This document shows, piece by piece, positions 1 through 10,238 of a stretch of DNA of 64,000 nt. Below the pieces are notes generated by a model. It was not told where the DNA came from. It ran no database searches and saw nothing but the letters and a program-made list of their open reading frames with translations. The first letter of the stretch is position 1. The number at the start of each line of letters is the position of its first letter. This DNA comes from an uncultured Lachnospiraceae bacterium (GTDB taxonomy: Bacteria; Bacillota; Clostridia; Lachnospirales; Lachnospiraceae), in assembly GCA_947626285.1 (NCBI GenBank), contig CANQRR010000002.1, positions 1-64,000 of the forward strand, in the 5' to 3' direction. The translations under genes were made by a program, and so were the position numbers.

Positions 1-594
1 GTGCCATTTATCCGCCTGATGTCCTATTACAAATGTGCCATGATGGAGATTGAAACAAAATTCAATGTGTTGAATGAGGAATATTCTTTGGAGTTCGACC
101 GTAATCCGATCAGCAGTATCAAAACCCGGTTGAAAAATCCCCGCAGCATAAAAGAAAAAATAGAGCGGCGTGGCTTTCAGCCCACACTTTCCTCAATAGA
201 AGAAAACCTAAACGATATTGCCGGCGTTCGGGTAATCTGCTCATTCCCGGAGGATGTCTATGCGCTGTCAGAGGCGTTGCTCATACAGGATGACGTTACC
301 CTGATTGAAAAGAAAGATTACATAAAAACGCCGAAGCCCAACGGGTATAGAAGTCTGCACCTTATTGTTGCAATTCCGATTTTTTTGGCGCATGAAAAGC
401 GGATGATGAAAGTAGAAATCCAGTTGCGCACGATAGCGATGGATTTCTGGGCCAGCCTTGAACATCAGCTTCGTTATAAAAAGGACTCTGCATTCACCCC
501 GGAAATGGCTGAAGAACTTTATCAGTGCGCAAACCTCAGCGCGGAACTTGACCGGAGAATGGATGGTCTCCTAAAAAAGACCCAACAGAATTAA
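1..594 (+). CDS. RelA/SpoT-domain small alarmone synthetase (GTP pyrophosphokinase family), probably 5'-truncated by window edge
   Basis: Protein contains DIAGVRVICSFPEDVY...KPNGYRSLHLIV...VEIQLRTIAMDFWASLEHQLRYK, typical of RelA/SpoT synthetase domains. The residues before MEIETKFNVL look like an internal part of the family, so the gene likely starts left of base 1. Confidence 0.85.
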   Translation: MPFIRLMSYYKCAMMEIETKFNVLNEEYSLEFDRNPISSIKTRLKNPRSIKEKIERRGFQPTLSSIEENLNDIAGVRVICSFPEDVYALSEALLIQDDVTLIEKKDYIKTPKPNGYRSLHLIVAIPIFLAHEKRMMKVEIQLRTIAMDFWASLEHQLRYKKDSAFTPEMAEELYQCANLSAELDRRMDGLLKKTQQN

Positions 595-734
595 AATACT
601 CCGAAATACTCTGAAAGTATAATAGAAATGGCAGGACCTATGAATGGGTGAAGAAGACTGTTTCGTTTCAGTTTAGATTTCACTGCTATCATTGTCCTGA
701 AATGGAAAAAATCCAAATCGGAAGGGGAATCTTT

Positions 735-2549
735 ATGAAAGAAGTAAAGCATCCTAAGAAACCATTACTGTATTATTACGGCATTGTTATGCTTGTGCTG
801 GTCCTTTTTAACCTGATCGCCATGCCACGGATCGCACAGCGCCAGATCCAGGAGGTTGATTACGGCACATTTATGACCATGACGGAAGAAAAGAATATCG
901 GCCTGGTTGAGATTCAGAGCAACCAGATCCTGTTTACAGACAAGGAAGGAACTGCTGTCTATAAGACAGGCCTGATTGCTGATCTGGATCTCGTCAACCG
1001 TCTGCATGAGGCCGGGGCGCAGTTTTCGGGTGAGATCGTCGAGCAGGCCTCGCCGCTGCTCAGCTTTCTTTTGTCCTGGATTCTCCCGATTGTGATCTTC
1101 TTTATCATCGGACAATTCCTTTCCAGGAAAATGATGAACAAGGCCGGCGGGCCGAACTCCCTCATGTTCAATATCGGGAAAAGCAATGCCAGGGTCTATG
1201 TGAAATCCTCGGACGGCATCAAATTTTCCGATGTGGAAGGCGTAGATGAAGCGGAAGAAAGCCTGCAGGAGATTGTGGACTATCTGCATAACCCGGACAA
1301 ATACAAGGAGATCGGCGCGTCCATGCCAAAGGGAATCCTGCTGGTCGGCCCTCCCGGCACCGGCAAAACGATGCTCGCAAAGGCGGTCGCAGGAGAGGCC
1401 AACGTCCCGTTTTTCTCCATGTCCGGTTCCGAGTTTGTGGAAATGTTTGTCGGCATGGGCGCTTCCAAAGTCCGGGATCTGTTCAGACAGGCAAAGGAAA
1501 AAGCCCCCTGTATCGTCTTTATCGATGAGATCGACGCCATCGGACTAAGGCGTAACAGCGGAAACATGGGCGGCAACGATGAAAGGGAGCAGACGCTGAA
1601 CCAGTTGCTCACGGAAATGGACGGATTCGAGGATAACAGCGGCGTCATGATTTTGGCGGCGACCAACCGCCCTGAAGCGCTTGATCCCGCTTTGACACGC
1701 CCTGGCCGTTTTGACCGCCGTGTTCCCGTGGAACTCCCTGACCTGAAAGGCCGGGAAGCGATCCTGAAGGTTCATGCCAAAAAAGTAAAAATCGCCTCTG
1801 ACGTCGATTTTCTAAAGGTGGCGCGCATGGCCTCCGGCGCTTCCGGCGCGGAGCTTGCCAATATCATAAACGAAGCCGCCCTGCGCGCCGTCCGGGCAGG
1901 CAGAAAGGCAGCAACCCAAAGCGATCTGGAAGAAAGCATTGAGGTTGTGATCGCCGGCTATCAGAAGAAGAACGCGATCCTGACCGACAAGGAAAAAAAG
2001 ATCGTCTCCTATCATGAGATCGGTCATGCGCTGGTAGCCGCCAGACAGACAAATTCCGCACCTGTGCAGAAAATTACGATCATTCCCCGCACTTCGGGCG
2101 CTCTGGGCTATACCATGCAGGTGGATGAGGGCAACCATTACCTGATGAGCAGGGAAGAAATCGAAAACAAGATTGCCACGCTTACCGGCGGCCGGGCAGC
2201 AGAGGAGCTTGTCTTCAGCAGTCCGACCACGGGCGCATCCAATGATATCGAGCAGGCCACCAAGCTGGCCCGCGCCATGATTACGCGGTTCGGTATGAGC
2301 AAAGACTTTGATATGGTGGCGATGGAAAACGTGACCGGGCAATATCTCGGCGGCGATACGACACTCGCCTGTGCCGCCGAAACGCAGGCCCAGATTGACC
2401 GCCAGGTCGTAGAGCTGGTGAAAAAGCAGCATGAGAAAGCGGCGGGGATCCTGATGGAAAACCGCGGGAAGCTGGATGAACTGGCAAAATATCTGTATGA
2501 GCATGAGACGATCACAGGAGAAGAGTTTATGAAAATCCTGAATGGCTGA
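735..2549 (+). CDS. FtsH-type AAA+ membrane zinc metalloprotease (accessory copy)
   Basis: Walker [12 protein letters not shown] region, HEIGH zinc motif, N-terminal TM segments. ATG at 735 is preceded by a purine-rich RBS; the longer 648 start is less likely. Confidence 0.9.
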   Translation: MKEVKHPKKPLLYYYGIVMLVLVLFNLIAMPRIAQRQIQEVDYGTFMTMTEEKNIGLVEIQSNQILFTDKEGTAVYKTGLIADLDLVNRLHEAGAQFSGEIVEQASPLLSFLLSWILPIVIFFIIGQFLSRKMMNKAGGPNSLMFNIGKSNARVYVKSSDGIKFSDVEGVDEAEESLQEIVDYLHNPDKYKEIGASMPKGILLVGPPGTGKTMLAKAVAGEANVPFFSMSGSEFVEMFVGMGASKVRDLFRQAKEKAPCIVFIDEIDAIGLRRNSGNMGGNDEREQTLNQLLTEMDGFEDNSGVMILAATNRPEALDPALTRPGRFDRRVPVELPDLKGREAILKVHAKKVKIASDVDFLKVARMASGASGAELANIINEAALRAVRAGRKAATQSDLEESIEVVIAGYQKKNAILTDKEKKIVSYHEIGHALVAARQTNSAPVQKITIIPRTSGALGYTMQVDEGNHYLMSREEIENKIATLTGGRAAEELVFSSPTTGASNDIEQATKLARAMITRFGMSKDFDMVAMENVTGQYLGGDTTLACAAETQAQIDRQVVELVKKQHEKAAGILMENRGKLDELAKYLYEHETITGEEFMKILNG

Positions 2550-2615
2550 TCGTAGTTTTGGTTTTAGATTTCATGGTAAGTCAACGCAAAAACACAGAAA
2601 GGAAGTAAAGGCTGT

Positions 2616-5600
2616 ATGCTGGAACTGAAAAACATCAAAAAAGACTATCCGGCCGGCGACGGCACGGTACACGCATTAAAGGGGATCTCACTGAAATTCC
2701 GGGACAACGATTTTGTTTCAATCCTCGGCCCTTCCGGCTGTGGGAAAACCACGATGCTCAATATCATCGGCGGTCTGGATCAATACACGGAAGGCGACTT
2801 GATCATCAACGGCCGCTCCACAAAGGATTTTAAGGATCGGGACTGGGATGCTTACCGCAATCACTCCATCGGCTTTGTATTCCAGAGTTACAACCTGATC
2901 CCGCATCAGACCGTACTCCGCAATGTGGAGCTGGCACTGACGCTATCGGGCGTCTCGAAATCGGAGCGCAAAAGGCGCGCAAAGGAAGCCCTCGAACGGG
3001 TCGGCCTTGGTACGCAGCTCAATAAGAAACCGGCAGAAATGTCCGGCGGGCAGATGCAGCGGGTGGCGATCGCACGCGCCATCGTCAACAATCCCGATAT
3101 TATTTTGGCGGACGAGCCGACCGGAGCACTGGATACAGAAACCAGCGTTCAGGTCATGGATATCCTCAAAGAGATTGCCAAAGACCGGCTGGTGGTGATG
3201 GTGACCCATAACCCCGACCTTGCAGAGAGGTATTCGACGCGCATCATCCGTATGCTGGACGGTGAGATCACCGATGATTCCGCTCCGCTCACACAGGAAG
3301 AAGAAAACCGGGAGCATCTGAAAGAAAAATCCAAAACGGAGAACAAGAAGCTGCCGTCCATGTCCTTCGCAACCTCTTTCGGACTGTCGCTCAAAAACCT
3401 GTTTACCAAAAAAGGGCGCACGATCCTTACCTCATTTGCGGGCAGTATCGGGATCATAGGGATCGCTTTGATTTTCGCGGTGTCACAGGGCATGACTGCC
3501 TACATTGATACGGTGCAGGAGGATACGCTTTCCTCCTATCCGCTGACGCTGGAAGCGCAGAGTATGGATATGTCCGCGTTGATGGAAACCTTTATCGGCG
3601 CAGCGCAGTCCACGCATGAACATGAAAAAGACGCAGTGTATGCCAAGGGCATGATCTATGATATGGTTAACGCCTTGAGTGAAATGGAAGAAAGCGAAAA
3701 TGATCTGGCGTCGTTCAAAAAGCACCTGGAAACGGAACTTGCAAAGCAAACCGATGATAATAAGCTCCGGGAGGCAGTAAACGGTATCCAGTACACTTAC
3801 GATCTGGATCTGCTGGTTTACACGAAAAATATGGATGGGGAGATTATCCGCTCCGATATGGAAGAACTCATGCAGGATTTTCTCGTAGAATATCTTGGTA
3901 CAGACATTTCTTCCCTGATGACTCTCCGGGATCAGTATGGGATCAGCGATTCGCCCATGCAGTCTATGATGCCCAGCGGGATGTCCTCACAGCTCTGGCA
4001 GGAGATGCTGCCTGGCGAGGATGGAAAACTGGTAAGCCCGCTGCTTGAAAAGCAGTATGATGTTGTCTATGGCTCATGGCCGACGGAATATGACGAGGTC
4101 GTGTTGGTGCTGGACGAAAACAACGAACTGAACGATATGTCTCTTTACGCTTTGGGGCTTTCGCCAAAGGAAGATGTTGACGCCATTATGGAGGCCGCGA
4201 TCAACCAGACGGAAGTGCCGGTAAACAAAAAGCAGTGGTCTTATGAGGATATCTGCAATATGGAATACCGGACGATCCTCAATTCTGACTGTTATACCCT
4301 GGATGGCGACACTGGAACCTACAAAGACCTCCGCACAACGGAGGCAGGTCTTCAATATCTGTACGATAACGCGATCCCGTTAAAAGTTTCCGGAATCATC
4401 CGCCCGAATGAGGATGCTGTTTCCACAATGCTGTCTGGTTCCATTGGGTATACAAGCAAACTGACGGAATATGTTATTGAACACTCAAAAGATTCTGAAG
4501 CCATCAAAGCGCAGCAGGCGGCGCCTTCTACCGATATTTTTACCGGGCTGCCGTTCAATGAAAACACCGGTTCCCTGTCCGATGCGGAAAAGGAAACCGC
4601 TTTCCGTGAATATATAGAGGGTATGGACGAGTCTCAAAAGGCAGCCGCGTACATCCAGATCATGAGCATCCCCACCGAAGAGCAGCTGGACGCAAGTGTC
4701 TCGCAGGCCATGGCATCTATGACAAGAGCTGATATGGAGTCGTCAATGGCGCAGGGCCTGATCGAGCAAATGGGGATGGACGAGGCAAGCGTCAAGGATT
4801 ACGTCAGCAGCATGAGCGATGAGGAACTGACCGAACTGTTTACGCAAATGGTCACCGAACAGGTGAAGATGCAATATGCCGCGCAGGTAAAGGAACAGAT
4901 GGGCGGAATGGAAGCGCCGCAGCTATCCGCTGCGCTGGACCAGGCGATGCCCGGTTACACGACCGAACAGTGCGCGCTCTTTTATGACGAGATCACGGAA
5001 TTTTCCGAATCCACCTATGAGGATAATCTGTCGGAGCTTGGCTGTGTAGACATTGAAAGCCCCGCAAGTATCAACATTTTTTCATCTTCCTTTGAAAACA
5101 AGGATGTGATTGAGGATGCTATTTCAGACTATAATGAAACCGTGGATGAACTGTCGCAGATCCGCTACACCGACTATGTGGGAATCATGATGTCCTCTGT
5201 TACGACGATCATCAACGCCATTACCTATGTGCTGATTGCTTTTGTCGCGATTTCCCTGGTCGTTTCCTCCATCATGATCGGCGTCATTACGCTGATCTCG
5301 GTACAGGAGCGCACGAAGGAGATCGGTATCCTGCGGGCGATCGGCGCCTCCAAACGCAATGTTTCCAGTATGTTCAATGCAGAGACCGTGATCATCGGAT
5401 TCACTTCCGGCACGCTTGGCGTGTTGGTTACCTACCTGCTGTGCATCCCTATCAACCTGGTCCTGCACCATTTGACCGGCATCGGAAATTTAAGCGCTTT
5501 CCTGCCGCTGCCTGTGGCGCTGATCCTGATTGCAATCAGCATGGCGCTGACGTTGATCGCCGGCATCATCCCATCCAGAAGTGCCGCAAAGAAGGATCCC

Positions 5601-5624
5601 GTTGTTGCGCTGAGGACGGAGTGA
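2616..5624 (+). CDS. ABC transporter ATP-binding/permease fusion (MacB/FtsX-like, large extracellular domain)
   Basis: N-terminal [14 protein letters not shown]-like [14 protein letters not shown] and DEPTGALD; C-terminal FtsX-type TM region [19 protein letters not shown]. Confidence 0.9.
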   Translation: MLELKNIKKDYPAGDGTVHALKGISLKFRDNDFVSILGPSGCGKTTMLNIIGGLDQYTEGDLIINGRSTKDFKDRDWDAYRNHSIGFVFQSYNLIPHQTVLRNVELALTLSGVSKSERKRRAKEALERVGLGTQLNKKPAEMSGGQMQRVAIARAIVNNPDIILADEPTGALDTETSVQVMDILKEIAKDRLVVMVTHNPDLAERYSTRIIRMLDGEITDDSAPLTQEEENREHLKEKSKTENKKLPSMSFATSFGLSLKNLFTKKGRTILTSFAGSIGIIGIALIFAVSQGMTAYIDTVQEDTLSSYPLTLEAQSMDMSALMETFIGAAQSTHEHEKDAVYAKGMIYDMVNALSEMEESENDLASFKKHLETELAKQTDDNKLREAVNGIQYTYDLDLLVYTKNMDGEIIRSDMEELMQDFLVEYLGTDISSLMTLRDQYGISDSPMQSMMPSGMSSQLWQEMLPGEDGKLVSPLLEKQYDVVYGSWPTEYDEVVLVLDENNELNDMSLYALGLSPKEDVDAIMEAAINQTEVPVNKKQWSYEDICNMEYRTILNSDCYTLDGDTGTYKDLRTTEAGLQYLYDNAIPLKVSGIIRPNEDAVSTMLSGSIGYTSKLTEYVIEHSKDSEAIKAQQAAPSTDIFTGLPFNENTGSLSDAEKETAFREYIEGMDESQKAAAYIQIMSIPTEEQLDASVSQAMASMTRADMESSMAQGLIEQMGMDEASVKDYVSSMSDEELTELFTQMVTEQVKMQYAAQVKEQMGGMEAPQLSAALDQAMPGYTTEQCALFYDEITEFSESTYEDNLSELGCVDIESPASINIFSSSFENKDVIEDAISDYNETVDELSQIRYTDYVGIMMSSVTTIINAITYVLIAFVAISLVVSSIMIGVITLISVQERTKEIGILRAIGASKRNVSSMFNAETVIIGFTSGTLGVLVTYLLCIPINLVLHHLTGIGNLSAFLPLPVALILIAISMALTLIAGIIPSRSAAKKDPVVALRTE

Positions 5625-5647
5625 AAACCTGGGCTGTTTGGGAGTAA

Positions 5648-5721
5648 GGAACATTGCAAAGTATCGAAATGTTCCGAAATATTATTGTAATGTACTGAAA
5701 TGTGTTGAAATATCACGAAAT
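5648..5721. repeat. Inverted repeat GGAACATT-N12-AATGTTCC plus five GAAAT iterons in ~10-bp phase
   Basis: GAAAT at 5666, 5676, 5697, 5707, 5717; GGAACATT at 5648-5655 and AATGTTCC at 5668-5675. Confidence 0.6.
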
Positions 5722-5806
5722 CGATGCTAATATAGATACAACATATCAAAGACGTTTGGCGATGTACACTGGAGCTGGAGGAGGGCACAGGACAAAGGCG
5801 GAAATT
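5701..5806. repeat. Repeat A copy 1 (diverged copy of 7129-7234)
   Basis: tgtgttgaaatatcacgaaatcgatgctaatatagata...gagggcacaggacaaaggcggaaat matches 7129 onward with only a few substitutions. Confidence 0.85.
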
Positions 5807-5818
5807 ACGAGGAAAACT

Positions 5819-5866
5819 CGGGGCAACAGGATTTGAACCTGCGACCTCTCGCCCCAGCCGAGCGCG
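5819..5866 (-). pseudogene. Partial tRNA-Pro(GGG) 3'-end copy (att-like scar)
   Basis: cggggcaacaggatttgaacctgcgacctctcgccccagccgagcgcg nearly matches the 3' part of the intact tRNA at 7351-7423, then diverges. Confidence 0.85.
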
Positions 5867-5910
5867 AAAAACCCTTATTTTACGGGGGTTTCAGAATGCA
5901 AAAATGCCTT

Positions 5911-5940
5911 GGTAACTAAATGGTAACTAAAGGTAACTAA
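5911..5940. repeat. Three GGTAACTAA iterons with 10-11 bp spacing
   Basis: ggtaactaaa-tggtaactaa-aggtaactaa; two further copies at 7283 and 7293. Confidence 0.65.
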
Positions 5941-6120
5941 ATTCTAGCTGCCCTGGGGAAGGAAAGGAGGCAGTTCCGGATGTATGCAAAATCATATTAG
6001 GACATGGAAAGGGATCCTGCCTTCCATGTCCTTTTGATTTCCTGTATAATAATATAATGCAGCAAAACGGCAATGAATAATTATTATTGCCGATATGCTC
6101 AATATGCGGGGTGATTTATA

Positions 6121-6348
6121 GTGAACGATATTTCTATAAATGTTCTGAGAAGCAGAAGCTGCTTCAACAGGGCTGAACTGCTGCAGATTATGCGTAAGGA
6201 CGGAGATCAGATAAGCGACGCGACATTTAAGCGGAGACTCCAACAATACCTGAAGGATCGTTCCATCATACTCCATCTGGAGCAAGTAAAGAATATCTTG
6301 TCCAGATGGAGACTTTATGGAGTGACCCATCTTAGTTATTTGAGGTAA
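6121..6348 (+). CDS. Short protein, possible remnant of a winged-helix/antitoxin-like regulator
   Basis: RAELLQIMRKDGDQISDATFKRRLQQYLKDRSII resembles an N-terminal wHTH; the protein ends abruptly at 75 aa. Confidence 0.35.
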   Translation: MNDISINVLRSRSCFNRAELLQIMRKDGDQISDATFKRRLQQYLKDRSIILHLEQVKNILSRWRLYGVTHLSYLR

Positions 6349-6355
6349 TATTTCA

Positions 6356-6901
6356 TTACCAAACCCTCAGTGTCGAGAAATCTATGGTCAAATCATCATA
6401 AATGCCAACGGCGATAGAATCAGAGAATGTGAAATCTGCGGTGCTGCCAGCTTCAAAATCCCATACAGTGATTTTCTCCTTGTCCGGGTCTACGATCCAG
6501 TAGTTTCGAACACCTGCAGAACGGTACTTGAACAATTTTGTGTAATAGTCCATCTGTTTGCTGGCGGGTGAGACAATTTCTATGATCCAATCCGGCGCTC
6601 CGTTGCATCCCTTTTCACTCAGCTTGTCGGAATTGCAGATTACTGAGAGATCAGGCTCCACGTAATTGCGGTCGTCTTCATTCAGGAATACAGCGAATGG
6701 AGCAGGATAGATTTCACAGGAACCGTTGTGTCTGCTGATGTAATCGTGGATTATAGCATGGAGCTCGCTGACAATTTTCTGATGAGTTCTGGATGGCGGT
6801 GCCATATAATAGATTTGTCCGTCGATGAGTTCTGCCCGAGTCCCATCCGGGATGGAATAGATGTCTTCGACAGTATAACATTTTTCCTGTGCTAATGCCA
6901 T
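6356..6901 (-). CDS. Uma2 family (DUF820, restriction-endonuclease-like fold) protein
   Basis: TVEDIYSIPDGTRAELIDGQIYYMAPPSRTHQKI...YVEPDLSVI...GAPDWIIEIVSPASKQMDYYTKLFKYRSAGVRNYWIVDPDK is typical of Uma2. Confidence 0.85.
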   Translation of the reverse strand: MALAQEKCYTVEDIYSIPDGTRAELIDGQIYYMAPPSRTHQKIVSELHAIIHDYISRHNGSCEIYPAPFAVFLNEDDRNYVEPDLSVICNSDKLSEKGCNGAPDWIIEIVSPASKQMDYYTKLFKYRSAGVRNYWIVDPDKEKITVWDFEAGSTADFTFSDSIAVGIYDDLTIDFSTLRVW

Positions 6902-7128
6902 ATGAGATGCACTTCCTTTCCGGTATAGCTTTATTCAAATGATCATTGGCGAGTTCATTCACACGTTTCCCTGTTTATTGCATTATCTTACCTGGTGGTG
7001 AACTCACTTTACCTTTTTATCAGTGATTATAATATATCACAGCTTATTCGCCATAGCAAGAAAAGTAAATAGGATTTCGGATTTCTGTTTGATAGGAAAA
7101 TTGTGGCTTTCGAAAAAGACAGCGAAGA

Positions 7129-7234
7129 TGTGTTGAAATATCACGAAATCGATGCTAATATAGATACAGCATATCAAAGACGTTTAGCGATGTACCTTGG
7201 AACTGGAGGAGGGCACAGGACAAAAGCGGAAATC
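7129..7234. repeat. Repeat A copy 2
   Basis: Matches 5701-5806. It lies in short ORF 7103-7291, with several differences synonymous in that frame. Confidence 0.85.
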
Positions 7235-7324
7235 ATCTCCAAAGTGTCCACTGTAATGCCCAGGCTGCCAAGCTGGTTCGATGGTAACTAAAAGTAACTA
7301 AGTTTTGCGACTGAGTAAACATAA

Positions 7325-7346
7325 AAAACCCCGTATTTACGGGGAA
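7325..7346 (-). terminator. Terminator of tRNA-Pro
   Basis: Minus strand CCCCGTAAATACGGGG followed by TTTTTT, just downstream of the tRNA. Confidence 0.7.
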
Positions 7347-7350
7347 AACT

Positions 7351-7423
7351 CGGGGCAACAGGATTTGAACCTGCGACCTCTCGGCCCCCAGCCGAGCGCG
7401 CTACCAAGCTACGCCATACCCCG
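7351..7423 (-). tRNA. tRNA-Pro(GGG)
   Basis: Minus strand CGGGGTATGGCGTAGCTTGGTAGCGCGCTCGGCTGGGGGCCGAGAGGTCGCAGGTTCAAATCCTGTTGCCCCG: 7-bp acceptor stem, anticodon loop CTGGGGG, GGTTCAAATCC T arm. Confidence 0.93.
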
Positions 7424-7590
7424 AAGCAGTTCTATTCTACTAGAAATTATAAGGATTGTAAAGGAAAAAATCAGGGACTCTGAAAAACATTCGCGCGACA
7501 GTATTTCGGGAAACAGGAAAAGATTAACGAAAAGAGTGCAAGAGTAAGGGCAAAAAGCACAGGGCAAAGAGAAACAGGACAGGTAACACA

Positions 7591-9399
7591 ATGCGTTGGC
7601 TGAAAAAGGGATATTCCCGTATCCGGCAATCATTTACGACCCATATCGCCATGCCTGTGACGATCTCCGTGATCGTCCTTCTTTTTGCTGCGATGCTGAT
7701 CTTTCAGTTCTATGTGAAGAATCAATACTTCACGTATCTGTTGGAGGAGACGGACCGGAGAGAGGCCGCGGTGCTGGAGGCGGTAGCGGCCAACCTTGAC
7801 AATTCCCTGCAGAATGTCGTGGGGACCGCGTGCAGGATCGCGATCAACAGCGAATTCCGGGATATGGTGGAGACGACGCAGCAGGAGCGGACGGGAAGAG
7901 ACTGGCTGATGTTGCGCGAGGAGATGGCCTTGATGGCCCAGTATTCCAGCAGCATCGCCGCCGTGACGGTCGTGAACGAGGACGGAGTTTTCCGAGAGTA
8001 CGGAAGATACTGGGAGCGGGGCGGCTACGAAAACCTCTGGACAGGAGAAAATCTGGAGGTGCTTGACGTTCTCTACCAGGAGGTCAGGCGGAAGCTGAAT
8101 GACAGGACGACGATGCGATACTGCGCCAGCGCTGCGCCTGCCAGACATGCCAGCATTCCGGAAACGGCGCTGTTTCATCTGGCTGTGCCCCTGGTGGGCG
8201 GACGCTCCGGCTGGGATAATGTGGACAATGTCGTCGTGGTGACCTTCCGTCTGGACGCGATCCTGGACGAGGACACGCTGAGAGGATATATGACGGACGA
8301 AAACGGCGGGATTATCTACCACGAGGATCCGAAATATATCGGCCTGGATGCCGGGGAATACCGGAGACAGTTTCCTGAGTATGAGGACATCAGCCGTGAT
8401 CTGCGGTATTTCGGCTGGACCGCGCACGCCTCGATCGATGTGGAGGCGATGCATGCGCGCGTGAATCGCCTGTACCATACGGGCATTTTTGTCTATCTGC
8501 TGCTCCTGTTTGTCTGCGCCCTCATCTGGCTGCTGTTTATTCAACGGCTCCTGCGGCCGGTGGGCGATATCCGGGACGCGATGGAGGACGTGCGGCTCGG
8601 GCGCAAGAGGGAGAAGATCCCGATCGACGGTTCGCACGAGATCTGGCAGCTTGCTGAGGATTACAACGCGATGCTGGACGCCCTGCATGAGCAGCAGGAG
8701 GAGACGGAGCGGCAGTATCAGGAGAAGACGCTTTCCATGAAGCAGAAGAACCGGGCGGAGCGCGAGGCACTGGAATCCCAGATCAACGCCCATTTCCTCT
8801 GCAATACGCTGACGGCGATCAACTACAACGCCGTCGAGGCCGGCAACGAGGAGGTGGCTGATCTCCTGAAGAACCTCTCGAATATGCTCTCCTATTCTTT
8901 TTCCAGAAAGAATGTACATATCACGCTCGGGCAGGAGATCCACTGGGTGGAGGAGTATCTGTATCTGCAGAAATTCCGGCTGATGGAGGTCTTCGACTAC
9001 CGGATCGACTTTCCGGACGAGTACGGCGAGTGGCCCTCCTGCAAGCTGTTTCTGCAGCCTTTCGTGGAGAATTCGATCCAGCACGGCTTCGAGGGCCGCG
9101 AGAAGGGCGGGCTGATCACGGTCAGCGGCTGCCCGGACGGGAAACGTTTCCGGCTCTCGATCCGGGACAATGGCTGCGGGATGACGGAGGACGTGGAGGC
9201 AGTCATCCAGCAGATCCTGAGGGAGGAGCATGTGCTGGATCTGCACGGCGTCGGGATCGGAGTACAGAACGCGGTCACGCGCCTGAGGATGTACTATGGG
9301 AAAGAGTTCGCGGTGACGATGGAGACGAAGGCGGGGGAGGGCACCTGCTTTACCTTCTGGCTGCCGCTTGTGATAAATCAGGAGGAGGACTTTGCCTGA
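7591..9399 (+). CDS. YesM-type sensor histidine kinase
   Basis: Two TM segments, HAMP region, LESQINAHFLCNTLTAI phosphoacceptor region, HATPase_c (NSIQHG, DNGCG). Confidence 0.9.
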   Translation: MRWLKKGYSRIRQSFTTHIAMPVTISVIVLLFAAMLIFQFYVKNQYFTYLLEETDRREAAVLEAVAANLDNSLQNVVGTACRIAINSEFRDMVETTQQERTGRDWLMLREEMALMAQYSSSIAAVTVVNEDGVFREYGRYWERGGYENLWTGENLEVLDVLYQEVRRKLNDRTTMRYCASAAPARHASIPETALFHLAVPLVGGRSGWDNVDNVVVVTFRLDAILDEDTLRGYMTDENGGIIYHEDPKYIGLDAGEYRRQFPEYEDISRDLRYFGWTAHASIDVEAMHARVNRLYHTGIFVYLLLLFVCALIWLLFIQRLLRPVGDIRDAMEDVRLGRKREKIPIDGSHEIWQLAEDYNAMLDALHEQQEETERQYQEKTLSMKQKNRAEREALESQINAHFLCNTLTAINYNAVEAGNEEVADLLKNLSNMLSYSFSRKNVHITLGQEIHWVEEYLYLQKFRLMEVFDYRIDFPDEYGEWPSCKLFLQPFVENSIQHGFEGREKGGLITVSGCPDGKRFRLSIRDNGCGMTEDVEAVIQQILREEHVLDLHGVGIGVQNAVTRLRMYYGKEFAVTMETKAGEGTCFTFWLPLVINQEEDFA

Positions 9400-9482
9400 C
9401 GGCATGAGATGAGACGGGATGGCGGATGGCACAGGCAGTTTGGCGGATCCGGATAAGCTGATTCCGGAGATGGGAGTGTGGT

Positions 9483-10238
9483 ATGAGGATCATGATAGCG
9501 GAGGACGAGCAGCGCGCGCGTCAGGGAATGGAACGGCTGATCGGAAGCATCGAGGGCGACTATGAGATCGTGGCCTCAGTTTCCAATGGGCAGACGGCGC
9601 TGGAGCGGATCCTGGAGCTGCGCCCGGATCTCGTGTTTGTGGACATCAAGATGCCGTTTTTGGACGGACTGTCTCTGATCCGTGCCGTGCGCGCCCATTC
9701 GCTCCCGACCGAGTTTGTTGTCGTGAGCGCGTACGCGGACTTTCAATTTGCGCAGGAGTCGATCTCGCTCGAAGTGGCTGGATACCTGCTCAAGCCGGCG
9801 GCCCGCGAAGAGGTGGAGAAGGTGCTGCGGAAGGTGTCCGCGAGACTTCAGAACCGACATTTCTATTCCGTGCAGGAGACAAACGATCTGCGCGGGAAAT
9901 ATCCGGACGCGCACCCGCTGATCTTGCGCGCGCTGGACATGATACAGGACGGATATGCAGGGAAGATCAGCCAGAGAAAGCTGGCGGAGGAGCTGGGCTT
10001 AAGCCCGGAGTATTTCAGTTATCTGTTCAACAAAAACACCGGCGTGACCTTTTCGGCCTTTCTGCGCGAATACCGCATCGAGCAGGCGAAGCGGCTGTAC
10101 GGCAGCGGCGCGTGCGACCGCAAGGACGTCCCGTATGCGGTCGGTTTTTCGGATGCAAAATATTTTAATAAGGTGTTCCGCGAGGTGACGGGACAGACTC
10201 CGTCGGAATATCTGTCGAATTGTCAAAAAAATATCTGA
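9483..10238 (+). CDS. YesN-type response regulator with AraC-family HTH
   Basis: REC domain (IAEDEQRARQG, FVDIKMPFLDG) and C-terminal AraC HTH (KLAEELGLSPEYFSYLFNK...VGFSDAKYFNKVFREVTGQTPSEYL). Confidence 0.92.
   Translation: MRIMIAEDEQRARQGMERLIGSIEGDYEIVASVSNGQTALERILELRPDLVFVDIKMPFLDGLSLIRAVRAHSLPTEFVVVSAYADFQFAQESISLEVAGYLLKPAAREEVEKVLRKVSARLQNRHFYSVQETNDLRGKYPDAHPLILRALDMIQDGYAGKISQRKLAEELGLSPEYFSYLFNKNTGVTFSAFLREYRIEQAKRLYGSGACDRKDVPYAVGFSDAKYFNKVFREVTGQTPSEYLSNCQKNI

Noticed and set aside
7630-9432. 600-aa minus-strand ORF opposite the YesM-like kinase
   Set aside because: Antisense shadow ORF in GC-rich coding DNA; Arg/His/Leu/Pro-rich sequence without family motifs, while the plus strand encodes a clear histidine kinase.
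9483-10238. Possibility that the YesMN pair belongs to the mobile element
   Set aside because: It lies on the tRNA 5' side of the integration site, continuous with the ABC/GH31 locus, so it is better treated as chromosomal.
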